Source: Pseudevernia furfuracea
Lineage: Eukaryota > Ascomycota > Lecanoromycetes > Lecanorales > Parmeliaceae
Length of the DNA stretch: 64,000 nucleotides
Assembly: GCA_022315425.1 (NCBI GenBank)
Contig: JAIUPT010000010.1
Location: 434,001 to 498,000, forward strand
Reading direction: 5' to 3'
The notes below the pieces were generated by a model, which ran no database searches, was not told the DNA's origin, and saw only the letters and a program-made list of their open reading frames with translations. Of the stretch, positions 45,329 to 56,041 are shown piece by piece. Position numbers and translations under genes: made by a program. Position 1 is the first letter of the stretch. Each line of letters begins with the position of its first letter.

Positions 45329-47476
45329 ATGGCAGCCTCAATTTCATCATCGATCATTGCTTGTTTGAAATCATTCAATGAAGTCATCGAAGAGATCAGA
45401 AAATATCAAGAAGTGAATGTAGGAGGACTTGTTGCCGGTGCTTGGGAAGATGAATTAGGCCGCTTACGTATGTGGGCTGGGAACATCGGCGCTCACCAGA
45501 CTGGTCAATCGTCTCTAGACTTCCGGCTCAGAGATGCATCGCACGTTCGCGAGCAGATCATTAAGCTTCTCCAGAGTCTACTTCGGAAGTTTCAGGACAC
45601 GAGGGATGTGCTGGCCGAAATTGAAGAAAGCGATGACAAGGAGTTAGTTATCGATGAAGAGGACCCGAAGACGGAAATCCAGGAGCTCCAAGAAAGCCTT
45701 GCGACTACCATCAATTGTCTTTTTCAGATGTCAATACTGGTTCGCAAGCCAGTGCAACACGATGTGCGAATAGGGTCAAAATGCGCTGACGTTGCCGCGT
45801 TTGAGTCATTCGACTGCAACCACGTGAGGGAGAAATACCCCAGGGCGGACGATGCGTTGGTGAAACGCCTTGGGAATGCTATCACACGTCGACGCAAGTA
45901 TCTGAAATATCGTGAAAGGCATGCTATCAAGCTAAGGCAAGGCATTGACAACGTCAATTCAGGGGCACATAGTTTCCAAGATGTCCACGATGGAGAAACT
46001 ATGAATGAAGGCATTACAAGCGACATCTCCAATACTGTCGCTACTAGCTTTCAACATGGAAATATTGAGTTTGACGAAAACGCTTCGGAGACGGATACCT
46101 CACAGACATCCTATGCGCCAACATTACTCAGCGGAGGGAATGTCGCTATTCCTCCACCTCCCAGAAGTGCTTTAGGAGGGGTGCCTTTTGAGTGCCCTTA
46201 TTGCTTCTATCTCATCACTGTTCATGGAACTCGCTCATGGAGCAAACATATCTTCCAAGACCTACAGCCATACATCTGCATCGCCCCAACATGCGCGACA
46301 CCGGACAAGCTCTACTCTACAAGACATGAATGGCTGCACCACTCAAACATGGCTCACCCAACAGCCACAACGGGTCATAGTGCACCTGAAGAAAGCAATG
46401 GCTTTGCTGAATGCCCTTTGTGCAAGGAAGAAGTCGAGTTGGGGAAAAAGTATGATCGCCACCTTGCTCGTCATTTACAGGAACTCGCCCTGTTCATTCT
46501 ACCCGGTGGTGAGGAGGGCTCTGACTTCAGCGAGGACCAGGACGCTGAGTCGAGTTCAACCGCCGAAAGTGTTGATCCCGCGGCATCTCATGATAGGTCG
46601 AAGTCGTCAGATGGTCCACCAGCGCTTCCGATCGAGAACTCGGCCGCCATCGAGAATCTGGAATCCTCGTATTCGAAGCAATGGTGGGATGGGAAGGAGA
46701 ATTCTCTGATGGAACGCCAAAGACTACTAGGATCAGAACATCCAGACACGCTAAGAAGCATGAACAATCTGGCCGATCTGTACTCGGAATCAGGACGATA
46801 TGAGAAGGCGGAGAAGTTGATGACACAAGTAATAGAAATAAAAAGAAGGGTGTTAAAATCAGAACATCCAGACATGCTAAGCAGCATGAACTCTCTGGCC
46901 TTGCTGTACTCGAAAATAGGACGATATAAGGAGGCGGAGAAGTTGATGACACAAGTAATAGAAGCAAGAAGGAGGGTGTTAGGATTGGAACATTCAGACA
47001 CGCTAAGCAGCATGAACTCTCTGGCCTTGCTGTACTCGACAATAGGACGATATAAGGAGGCGGAGAAGTTGATGACACAAGTAATAGAAGCAAGAAGGAG
47101 GGTGTTAGGATTGGAACATCCAGACACGCTAAGCAGCATGAACTCTCTGGCCTTGCTGTACTCGACAATAGGACGATATAAGGAGGCGGAGAAGTTGATG
47201 ACACAAGTAATAGAAGCAAGAAGGAGGGTGTTAGGATTGGAACATTCAGACACGCTAAGCAGCATGAACTCTCTGGCCTTGCTGTACTCGACAATAGGAC
47301 GATATAAGGAGGCGGAGAAGTTGATGACACAAGTAATAGAAGCAAGAAGGAGGGTGTTAGGATTGGAACATTCAGACACGCTAAGCAGCATGAACCATCT
47401 GGCCGATCTGTACTCGACATTAGGACGATATGAGGAGGCGGAGCGATTATCTCAACTGATGGGAGGCGGGCCATAA
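45329..47476 (+). CDS. zinc-finger protein with near-identical TPR repeats
   Basis: One exon encodes 715 residues. The N-terminal 160 residues are helical (MAASISSSIIACLKSFNEVI). Zinc-finger-like pairs follow: CPYCFYLI...HIF, YICIAPTCA, HHSNMAH and CPLCKEEVEL...RHLARHL (about residues 288-395), a pattern common in fungal proteins of this type. An acidic Ser-rich linker leads to six TPR units of 42 residues (from 46736) of the form EHPDTLSSMNSLALLYSTIGR / YKEAEKLMTQVIEA. Kinesin-light-chain-style TPRs usually form the sensing end of NLR receptors, but there is no NB-ARC here. The protein could be an NLR-like receptor without ATPase, or a partner or decoy. Repeats 3 to 5 differ at one base, showing very recent homogenisation. 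Confidence 0.85.
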   Translation: MAASISSSIIACLKSFNEVIEEIRKYQEVNVGGLVAGAWEDELGRLRMWAGNIGAHQTGQSSLDFRLRDASHVREQIIKLLQSLLRKFQDTRDVLAEIEESDDKELVIDEEDPKTEIQELQESLATTINCLFQMSILVRKPVQHDVRIGSKCADVAAFESFDCNHVREKYPRADDALVKRLGNAITRRRKYLKYRERHAIKLRQGIDNVNSGAHSFQDVHDGETMNEGITSDISNTVATSFQHGNIEFDENASETDTSQTSYAPTLLSGGNVAIPPPPRSALGGVPFECPYCFYLITVHGTRSWSKHIFQDLQPYICIAPTCATPDKLYSTRHEWLHHSNMAHPTATTGHSAPEESNGFAECPLCKEEVELGKKYDRHLARHLQELALFILPGGEEGSDFSEDQDAESSSTAESVDPAASHDRSKSSDGPPALPIENSAAIENLESSYSKQWWDGKENSLMERQRLLGSEHPDTLRSMNNLADLYSESGRYEKAEKLMTQVIEIKRRVLKSEHPDMLSSMNSLALLYSKIGRYKEAEKLMTQVIEARRRVLGLEHSDTLSSMNSLALLYSTIGRYKEAEKLMTQVIEARRRVLGLEHPDTLSSMNSLALLYSTIGRYKEAEKLMTQVIEARRRVLGLEHSDTLSSMNSLALLYSTIGRYKEAEKLMTQVIEARRRVLGLEHSDTLSSMNHLADLYSTLGRYEEAERLSQLMGGGP
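46736..47470 (+). repeat. 126-bp coding tandem repeat (TPR units)
   Basis: Units begin at 46736, 46862, 46988, 47114, 47240 and 47366 (the last is partial). Units 3 and 5 are identical over 126 bp and unit 4 differs only by cattc to catcc. Units 1, 2 and 6 are more diverged. Confidence 0.95.
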
Positions 47477-47931
47477 TTGCAGTTCACGTGGCTCACAGGA
47501 GCAGTAATCAACTCTACGATGGGGAATCTGCTTCGATGATTCTGGCAATTTGTTTCTGGCAATTTGTTGAAGCGGTAGCATGAATAACTCAAAGAAAGCC
47601 ACGTTTGCCTTTGCTTAATCAAGGTCTCATTGGAACCGGCTCGTAGAGGTGTTTTGCACTCATCTTCATATCGCATCATTCGTGACGAGTCGTGTGACAC
47701 TAACAAAAGCAAAATCCACTGAAATGTACAAAGACCGCTGAAAATACTAAGCTCGTACGCTTTCTGCGAGAAGACACATGAGAGACGTGATTTGTTCGAC
47801 CCAATTTCCCAACGATGTGTTCCTGGCGGCCGCCGCGAACCCGTGACCAAAAGCGAGTCTATTTACGCCAGCAACATCTCTTCCACTTCCCCTCGAAACA
47901 GAGAAGCGGGAGCAGGAGTAGCGGGACCACT
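47477..47931. other. intergenic, converging 3' ends
   Basis: This lies between the TPR gene (plus) and the RING gene (minus). No gene is seen. Confidence 0.5.
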
Positions 47932-48801
47932 TCATTCAGCCCACTCCGTTCGACTGGACTTGTGTTAGTTATAGTCGCTCGTTTCTCTCATTCTAGGGAC
48001 CTCTTACCAGTACGGACACGTCTTCCTACGTCCATCTGCTTCTAGCGAAGCATGCCAAAGGTCGATGCAGGATGAATGAAAGTTCTGCCTGCACTGGGCT
48101 CTGCACCATACAATGGCGCCACCACTCCTGAGATCTTCACAGCAGATAGAGCAGTCGCCTTCTATGGTTCTACGGTCGTGGGAATGGAGCGATTGTTCGT
48201 GTGGCTGTTCCTGGGTGGGCATCTCAGGGACGCGCTCTTCGGATCCTCTTGCATCTGCCGCTTCTTCCCTGATCGCTACTATCTGTTCTCGGAGAGGCGC
48301 ATCCGGTGCATGGGCAGTAATTTCATCCGATGATGATGACGTTGGGGATGAAATGTTTTCCTGGTGATTTGTTTCTTGCAACGCTGCTTCCTGTTGACTC
48401 GACGAGTCAGGATCTGGATCTCTTTGCTGTTCTGATTCTTCTTCATTTGGCTCATCGTCGTTTCTTGCTCCTAACTCTTCTGCTAGACGAGCAGTTTCGG
48501 CGACTCGATAATTCTCAATCTCACGGTGCCACTGTCTCTTTATCCGTGCTGCCTGATCCTGGTGCCACCTTTTGCAGAGAAGGCGAGAGGCTAGTTCTTC
48601 AAGTCTATTGTCGAGTCTTTGAGACTGAGGATCAAGTCTAGACATCTCCAATAATATCTTTGCACCTTCCTGGCGGTTAGCACATGCGATGGGATTGTGA
48701 CATCTTCGGTTTTTTGACTTGGCGTAGCCGATACACGTGAAAGGGGAGGAGTTAGGGTCAAGTTCGAGAACCTCGGCCGGTGCCCATTGAGGAGTTGTCA
48801 T
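47932..48801 (-). CDS. RING-finger protein, probable E3 ubiquitin ligase
   Basis: Two exons: 48801-48008 and a 22-nt last exon 47953-47932, 271 residues. The N-terminal part (FTCIGYAKSKNRRCHNPI, then LLEMSRLDPQSQRLDNRLEE) precedes a long acidic, Gln/Ser-rich linker. The C-terminal RING reads CSICCEDL, IVWCRAQCRQNFHSSCIDLW and CPYCRTEWAE. The last Cys of the ring is made only by splicing (TG + T) through an intron with a CTAAC branch site 10 nt before the AG; unspliced translation would stop after CPYW. Zinc ligands are present in the order C-C-C-H/C-C-C expected of a RING. The partner E2 and target are unknown. Confidence 0.82.
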
Positions 48802-49747
48802 GACAAGTGGTTTCTTGCACGAGGGGGAGATGATGAGAACTTGATGGGCTCCTTGGAAAATGGATTGGTGGTTTTAAAAACAACGAATTTGAGTCATCCA
48901 TGTTGGATGTCCAGAGCAAGTATTATACCAAAGTACCGAGTCATGTTGACTTTTTGCTTTTTGTGTAGAAAGCCTCGCACCAGTCGAGCCAGCCACATCT
49001 CATCGGCGCAGCATCACACTGCCCTGCCAAGCCTCGACATACTTCTGAGCAAGAGGGTGTGGTGGGGTTGCAGCGTCGCTACTAGCATGATAATGATTGG
49101 CCAAGGAAGTCACAAAAGTTCGCGCCCTAATGCAACCTCTCGGCATAGCCTCTAGTGTGGCTATCACAGTTTCAGAAGGATTTTGTTAACTAAGCCACAG
49201 CTAATATAAAGCAACTCATCTGAGTGAGACGGACGGATCCAGCCTTCAGGTCCGTGGTCCTTTGCAGTATAATGTAACACTAGTCGCACCTTCGACGTCG
49301 ATATGCTACGTCGGCAGCCCTCTTTCGGCTCCTTTGGGTTGCATTTCAGCACGATTTATTACTTCTAATAGCGAAAGAAATCTGTGACGCAAATCTAGCT
49401 GCAAGCCTGTGTCACTGGATAGTGATAGTGTGCTAGTATTAGGTCAGCACAACTTTGTTAAGAAATTATAAGGATCCTTGTCTACGCAAGCTCTCAAAGC
49501 CTCCTTTGGACTTCGCTTTCCTGTCTTCTAGATGCATTCACAAATCAAATATGGAATGAGGCAGTAGAATTGTGAAATGGGAGAATATGAGGTATTCTAC
49601 TATTATGCTTGATGGTGGATGAGCCCAACTTTCAGGCACTCCTGCATACGCTAAATACGCGTGAAGCCGCCGCGCGTAAAGTCGCGTCGTCCACGACTAC
49701 TCTTGTGGCTTGTAATAATCGTTCTCTCGCCCTTGAACTTGAACTAT
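48802..49747. other. intergenic, no gene seen
   Basis: This is upstream space of the RING gene (minus) and the Cys-rich gene (plus). Short frames only. Confidence 0.45.
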
Positions 49748-50509
49748 ATGACTACCCTGCCTACTCTCAACTCGTCGGAGGCAATCGCAGGTTTGATCCT
49801 GCAACGATATGGTCGACGAGTTAATGTGCGCAAAGACATCGACAGCTCCCAAAAGTTAGAAGTCTTGAGGGCCATTTCAGCTTTACGAAACGAGGTTGCG
49901 CTGGTTGAGTACTCAGCAAAGTCCGCCGACCTATTCGCTCAACTCAGAATTGATGGGCAACACTATTGTTTTGGTGGGTTTCTCTCAGGGAAAAGACTGG
50001 TGTTTGACTGACAAGACGATAATAAAGTCGCCGATGGCCGCATTCAAACGCTATCAACCCGACCTCTTTGCTCCCAGATCGAGCACATACTGGACCATTC
50101 CGACGATCAGTGCGGCGTCTGCAAGAACATCTTGAATCCGAAGTCTATACGCGCATGCGCATCATGCAACTTCAAGACCTGTGCACCCTGCGGCATGAAG
50201 GAAGCCATTGATGCCTACACCGCAAAAGACCGTATGGACCACTGCCCGAATCCTAAATGCAGCTACACTTTCCAGATGGCGGATCCACGGGTCAAGTTCT
50301 GCTACCTGTCACAGGTGTGGCATGATATCTGCAATGAGAAGGCGAAAGGCTTAAGCGAAGCAGAGCCCAAGGAGGTGTTGAAGTATGGTAAAGAGAAGAT
50401 CAAGAAGGCGGATCCTGGCTACTATGGGCCATTCGGGACGTTGATCGATGATCCGGAGAGTCCAATATCCTTGGAGGATGTACTGAAGATGACTGGAAGA
50501 TTGAAGTGA
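49748..50509 (+). CDS. Cys-rich zinc-binding-like protein
   Basis: Two exons (49748-49973 and 50016-50509; 42-nt intron ending gactgacaag) give 239 residues. The first part (TLNSSEAIAGLILQRYGRRV) reads into SALRNEVALVEYSAKSADLF and HYCFDDNKVADGRI across the splice. The second half has four CxxC-like pairs: CGVCKNIL, CASCNF, CAPCGM and HCPNPKC, suggesting a treble-clef or RING-like zinc site, then a Lys-rich helical tail. I do not recognise the family. An alternative Met at 49661 would add 29 residues that look like a hydrophobic segment (LLLWLVIIVLSPL), so a membrane-anchored form is possible. Confidence 0.6.
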
Positions 50510-51945
50510 GAACCGAAGCGAACCTTCGATAGAGCTTTCATGGCCTCGAAGTGATGTGTATGAACACAGTGGCACTTCCCCCTGTAAGGTAGAGAGCTCG
50601 CGCATGCTCTTTCAAGCGCAAATTAGTCGTACCCGCTCCAATACACACCTGATCAGTGTGAGAGACCATCCAGCGTTTTTCAGCTAGGGCCTGAAAAGGG
50701 TCGAGTGGTTTAGTGCCGTATGGTCTATCATCTCCATACCCGAGGAATCATGAGCTTTGCAGCTTCGCAGCTTTTCCGCCGATAGAATTTAGATATCAAC
50801 CTCCTTCGTTTTTAACAATTTTCATCATGCTGAGTGACGTTGGAAACATACCTGCAAAACCATCAGGTCCCTTTGCTCCGAGATCCATAGGATCTTTTCG
50901 GAGAGCGCTTGAGTATGTTGATCTGCTATACGAGGAATGTCCTCTCGGTCCTCATCAGCTCGGCTGGATGCAATCTGGTATGCTTTTCTTACACCCTTTA
51001 TTGGACTTTAGTAAGCTTAGTACGCTGATGAAGGCCTTTTTGTGTGCATACACAAGCATCACCAGCCTTGGAGTTTTCTTCTGGGCAACCAGGTCAGCGC
51101 TCAATAGACGTGTACCGTCTACGCTGGCAAGGGTGAATTCGACTATCGAAGTAGGGTGAGAGGCTGAATTATCGACGAAGTAATCGCGGGACGAAATGTA
51201 TGTGGAACATCTGACGCGACAGAGAAAAAAGGGGTCATGTTTGTGGAGTACGAGAGATACTGAAAGTCCCTCCCATATTCTCTTTTCACGTTCTCTGCGG
51301 GCCTGGAGAGTTTTTGGCCCCAACGCTGACTGGATGAGCCTCCCAGGTCTGGGAATAGGCGTGCAAAAGTCATGTCTTCAGCGAAGTCGAGGTGTGTTCT
51401 CCAAGTCTTTCCATGGGCGTTGAAGTTCACCTTACACGGCTTGGTACTCATACTGCTGCTCTATCATGCTGGATGCGTCTCTACCTACCTCATGCCTTTT
51501 CCAGGAGAGCGATAGAAGGAGTTGCAAACCTTAGGAGGAGTTTTGAAGTTTGGCCTGTGCTTAACATTAGCCTTCGAGTCGAAGATGATTTTCTGCACAA
51601 TGTCTCGGGTTGATACTTTGCCAATGCAAGTCACGTGACATTAAAGTCTATATTTCCGGCTTTCCAGTCTGAACGAAACCACTAGCGTCATTTGGAAAAA
51701 GCGGCTGCGTTTCGGATTTAATCGCGACATATTAGCTTGCGGCCAATTCTTCAGGAGTCAGACGGCATTGGACCGCAAATCCTTGAAGAAGTAGTACAGT
51801 CCGCGCATATTTGGTAGCATGATTTATGGATTTATGCCACGTCGTTGCAGCGCATGCAGCGCGGGTCTGAGCATGCTGCGCCCGATATACAAAATGCATC
51901 TTCTATCCTTCGCAACAGCGGTGGCAGAGATTCGTCAATTTCAAC
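50510..51945. other. intergenic; one weak open frame
   Basis: A plus-strand frame at 50827-51159 (MLSDVGNIPAKPSGPFAPRS, 110 residues) looks protein-like at its start but loses character later and has no recognised family. It could be the first exon of an unannotated gene. Nothing else convincing is seen on either strand. Confidence 0.3.
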
Positions 51946-52896
51946 ATGAGAGTAGAGAACTACTTGAGCATACCTCGGCCTAAGATCTTCAGTGGTACCA
52001 GTGTAGTAAGAAGACGCCCTCTACAATGTCTCATCTGGACCTTCCTCTTCATCCTTTATATCCACTACATCAATTGTCGCCCATCAGTGGACCTGATGTC
52101 TCCAAAACCGCCTCCATTAGATGATATCCCGAATAAGTTGTGGCAGGTGTTTTTCAACGACATTCCCATCGACCCCTACACCGACTCCATCCAAACCTGG
52201 ATCACCAAGAACCAGGATTATCAGTACACGCTTGTCTCTGCCGCTGGCGCCAATGCTCTTGCTCTCAAACATTACGCCAATCGGAGAGAGATTCTTTACT
52301 CATTCCTCTCACTACGCGTCCCCGTACTGCGTTCCGACCTCCTTCGCTACATGGTCCTTGAGTCCGAAGGTGGAGTCTACAGCGATCTTGACACCAGTGC
52401 CCTAAAGCCTGCCAAAGAGTGGATACCGTCAAAGTTGAGGTCGAAAGTGCACGCCATTGTAGGCATTGAGTACGATCAAGGAAAGGGAGAAGCGTATCCT
52501 GGGATGGAGGGTCCACGATTACAGTTCTGCCAATGGACAATGGCCGCTAGCCGCGGGCATCCGCTTATGTCGCGTATAGTCACAGACGTAGTCGAGGCAC
52601 TGCAAGTCCTCGCTATTAAAAATCAGACGACTATCGCAGAGCTGCGGCCCAGCGACGAAGAAGTAATTCAACTCAGCGGACCGGTTATCTGGACGACAGC
52701 GGTTTTGAAAACGCTCTCCGAGGCGACGGGGACTGAGATGAGTTATCGAAATTTCACGGAAATGAACGAGCCGAGGGTCTTCGGGGATGTGATGGTGTTG
52801 CCGGTCAATTGGTTTGGGACAAGGCAGTTGCATTCGGGGAGTGTGAGGGAGGGGTCCAGAGATGCTTTTGTAAGACACGGGTGGAAAGGGAGTTGA
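51946..52896 (+). CDS. OCH1-like glycosyltransferase (GT32)
   Basis: 316 residues, no introns. A type II layout is evident: a short basic cytosolic tail (VVRRRPLQ), one membrane anchor (CLIWTFLFILYIHYI), then the catalytic part. IPNKLWQVFFNDIP and WITKNQDYQYTLVSAAGANA are the usual start of the GT32 domain. RSDLLRYMVLESEGGVYSDL carries the DxD metal/nucleotide-sugar motif (residues about 144-147, SDLD). The end (HSGSVREGSRDAFVRHGWKGS) matches the His/Trp-rich C-terminus of this family. Relatives are Golgi alpha-1,6-mannosyltransferases that start or extend N-glycan outer chains. The acceptor cannot be told from sequence. Confidence 0.88.
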   Translation: MRVENYLSIPRPKIFSGTSVVRRRPLQCLIWTFLFILYIHYINCRPSVDLMSPKPPPLDDIPNKLWQVFFNDIPIDPYTDSIQTWITKNQDYQYTLVSAAGANALALKHYANRREILYSFLSLRVPVLRSDLLRYMVLESEGGVYSDLDTSALKPAKEWIPSKLRSKVHAIVGIEYDQGKGEAYPGMEGPRLQFCQWTMAASRGHPLMSRIVTDVVEALQVLAIKNQTTIAELRPSDEEVIQLSGPVIWTTAVLKTLSEATGTEMSYRNFTEMNEPRVFGDVMVLPVNWFGTRQLHSGSVREGSRDAFVRHGWKGS

Positions 52897-53423
52897 AAGC
52901 ATGGGTGGAGCAAGTAATCTTGCTTGGAGAGGAATGTGGCTTAGTCCCTCGCAAGGTGTGCTTTGCACCTCATTTATTCCCAGTCCAAAAACCGTATCTC
53001 GCAGCACGTGCCAAACTCCTCGGAGAGATACACAAATGTTGCCAAAACGGGTCAAGACAATTGTGGAGGCTAATTTGTCGCTGGGTTTATAAATCGGGCA
53101 CAGCTTGCTGCAAGGGCTCTCACGACGATGTAGGTAGGAAACGGGAGAGTTTAGCGACATCAATAACGGACGCGGAGGTCACAGATAGGCTAGCTATATG
53201 TATTATGAGATTCTACACCGCGCTAGAAGCCGAGATCTTCTTTTGCTTAAGAACACAAAACTTTGCGGTATCTGCTGCAGCCTTTCAGCCTCACGTACGG
53301 TGGGGCAGTGCAAGTTGCACGAAGCCAGCATATGAGCTAGGCCGAATTTGCATCTAGAATTCGCAAGCCAATTGGTTCTGGTCGCATGATGAGAGCCCCT
53401 TTCTTGCTTTTGATTCTTTCAAA
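52897..53423. other. intergenic, converging 3' ends
   Basis: This lies between the mannosyltransferase (plus) and the amidase (minus). Only short frames are present. Confidence 0.5.
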
Positions 53424-56041
53424 CTAGCAAGACTTGTCCACTACAGGGATGTTCTTGGACAGGTGTTCTCTATATTCAGGCGTGGGCCGCCAGCCGTTGA
53501 TCCCTCGCATAAGATCCTCGATGGCACTCGCCCATTTGATCAGAACATCCTCTTTCCACGCCGTGTGCTGCAAGGAAAGACTGAATGGCAAGCCAGCAGA
53601 ATCAATACCGATCGGTATACAAACAATGGGATAGCCTATTGATCATCAGGCTCATAACCGCCACATGGAACTATTGCTGGGCAAAGAAGCTGATAAGCAA
53701 GCAAAGAATTAAGGCTGTGAGTTTTAACGGGTTTTAGATTCAAGGAGGAGCAGAAAAGATAAAGAATGTACAAGCGTCTATGGTAGACGAATCTTAAAAA
53801 AAGGAGATGTGCACGACCTTTGGAGATGTTTCGGAACAAAAGAATGAAAAATCGTAACTTGCAAGGTACGCATAATTGGAACTACGTACCAGCTTGGGCA
53901 GCAAGCTGCTGTCCCGCGCCTTTTCGGTCAAACAAGATGAGCGCATCGAGGTCTTTTCCAGTTTTGTGGTCCTTTAGAGCAGCATCGATGCCCTCGGTGC
54001 GGGATTTATGCTGGGTATGATTGAGGGCTTGGTAGTAGGTATCCGTCTCTTCGCCGCAGCTTCGTGCAATGTGCTGAAAATTGTCCTTCATGAATACGTC
54101 AGTCGAGACCACGTACTCTGTGTAGAGCAGACATCAAACAAGCGGGTACTGTAAGAGATGAGAAATATGTTAAGGTGATGCCGTGACCCACCTGTCCTGT
54201 TGGAAAAGCTGGGTGGTCCCCAGGCTTGGCGCCTTCTGTACCGCTATTCTCTTGATTGTATGCGATAACATTTTCTAAAGTTTTCATGCCTCTGCCCGAG
54301 AACTCCGATAGATAGGAGTTAATGCCGTTGTAAGCCTCGACCTTGACCACGGAGAACTCGGACTCGGACGCTTTGCCGTACGTCCAGTCCCAATTGCCAT
54401 CTGCTGGTATGCGATCCTCCGCAGAGGGAAAGTCAACCTCGACGATGTCCGCTCCTGCTTCTTGAATGGCTTCAAGGACTTTGAGTGCCGACTCTCTTAT
54501 ATCTTTAGCGACAAACTCCCAGCACCTTTTGTTAGGAAGACCGAATCTAGCACCTTTGAGACTTGCACTCGTGGTAACATGATTAGAATAGTCCTTTCTT
54601 TGAGGGCGTGATGACGAGCAGGTCATAGCATCCCTTTCGTCAATGCCTACAATTGCGTTCAAGCCATGGGCCGCATCAGCAACAGACCTCCCGAAGCTGC
54701 CGACGGTATCCATGCTCTTGCTAATTGGGATGACGCCAGCTCTCGATGTAAGTCCAACAGTAGGCTTTATTCCGACAACGCCATTGATTGATGCTGGGCC
54801 AATGATTGACGTGTCGGTCTCAGTCCCGAAGGATAGGGGTACGATATTTGCAGAGACCGCAACTGCGGAGCCTGAGCTCGAGCCATCTGGAATAACATCA
54901 GTATATAGCTCGTTCGTGACTCACTTTATACCAAAGGCTTGCGTGATGCAATTTTTTTTTTGTACTGCTTGAGGCATGAAATCTGCTTGTGGTGCCCTTT
55001 CGAGACAGAGAAGCCCTTGAAAACGCTAATCGGGTATGTAAAACGTCTCGCATACTGTTTCATTTGCAAGTATCAAGCCCAAGTGTCTAGTTCTTTCAAT
55101 GTATAGAAATCTAGACATGCGACAATAATACTTCTGCAACCAGCACTTTGACAGCAGAAAGAGAGGGGAAGCCGGTGTATTTCAAGATACCCCGCTCGAA
55201 ATATTTTGATAACTTACATGGACTACTGGAAAGATTGTACGGATTCCGTACTTGACCGCCGCGCGGAGAATACCCGGTGGAGTCTTTTGATGATCGGACC
55301 GAAGCCCATTCACTCATATTAGCATGTCCTAGAATTATCGCCCCTGCGCTGCGTAAAAGCGAAACTACATGGGCATCTCTGGGGACCTGGACAGCTTTTG
55401 ATTCAGTCTGCGCTTTAAGTTTTCCCATCTTTGAACCAGTGTGATGAGTGAAGTATTTGCAATGTATATATCACGCCTCAACACTATCCACCAGGGGAAA
55501 ATGATGCGGATTGAACACTTACTATGCTTCCGAGTAACGCCCAAGAACCGGCCGTTGTTTGCATTTTGTCCTTTGTGGCCATGTTATCTTTGACGAGTAT
55601 TGGTACGCCATGTAGTATGCCTCTAATTTTACCCTGCCAAAAGTTTCGGAGTTAGCGCACTTTTTGGAAATCAACCCGGCTTAGCGGCCCTCGAGTCACA
55701 GCTCTCGGACCTACTTGGCGTCTTTCGCCGTCTAATCCAGCAGCAATCTTGACGGCGTCCGGGTTTACTTCGATGATACATTCGAGGTAAGGATTGACAA
55801 TATGTATACGCCGAAGGCAGAATTCAACATAGTCAACAGACGTAAAATGGCCTTCTGAGAGACATTGCTGTATTTCCTCCACAGAGCTTTCATACAGATT
55901 AAGACCCTTTAGCTCTTCGAGGCGGAACAGACGCGGTATATCTTGCTGTGAAAGGTCATGATGTTGGCGAACCTGGACCGTTCTCCGAGCCATATTATAG
56001 ACCTTCGGGGCGAGGAAATAACTTTTGAGGGACCGAAGCAT
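53424..56041 (-). CDS. amidase (amidase-signature family)
   Basis: Six exons fit in phase: 56041-55715, 55633-55523, 55386-55218, 54886-54192, 54085-53890 and 53635-53424, about 569 residues; a second Met at 55993 is also possible. The Ser-cisSer-Lys triad is visible: Lys in GVPILVKDN, cis-Ser in GSSSGSAVAVS (first residues split by an intron) and Ser in FGTETDTSIIGPA. GHANMSEWASVRSSKDSTG and GTEGAKPGDHPAFPTG also fit fungal amidases hydrolysing C-N bonds of amides. Introns 3 and 5 are 331 and 254 nt, far longer than others in the window; both keep frame and GT/AG ends. No signal peptide is clear. Substrate unknown. Confidence 0.85.

Noticed and set aside
46527..47474. Two long antisense frames (315 and 267 residues) opposite the TPR repeats
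   Set aside because: They exist because the 126-bp repeat is a multiple of three and happens to lack stops in those frames. They repeat with the same period and look like no protein family.
54086..54191. Extra small exon inside the fourth amidase intron (after the AG near 54148)
   Set aside because: It would create an in-frame stop or a too-short second intron. A single 106-nt intron gives the expected protein.
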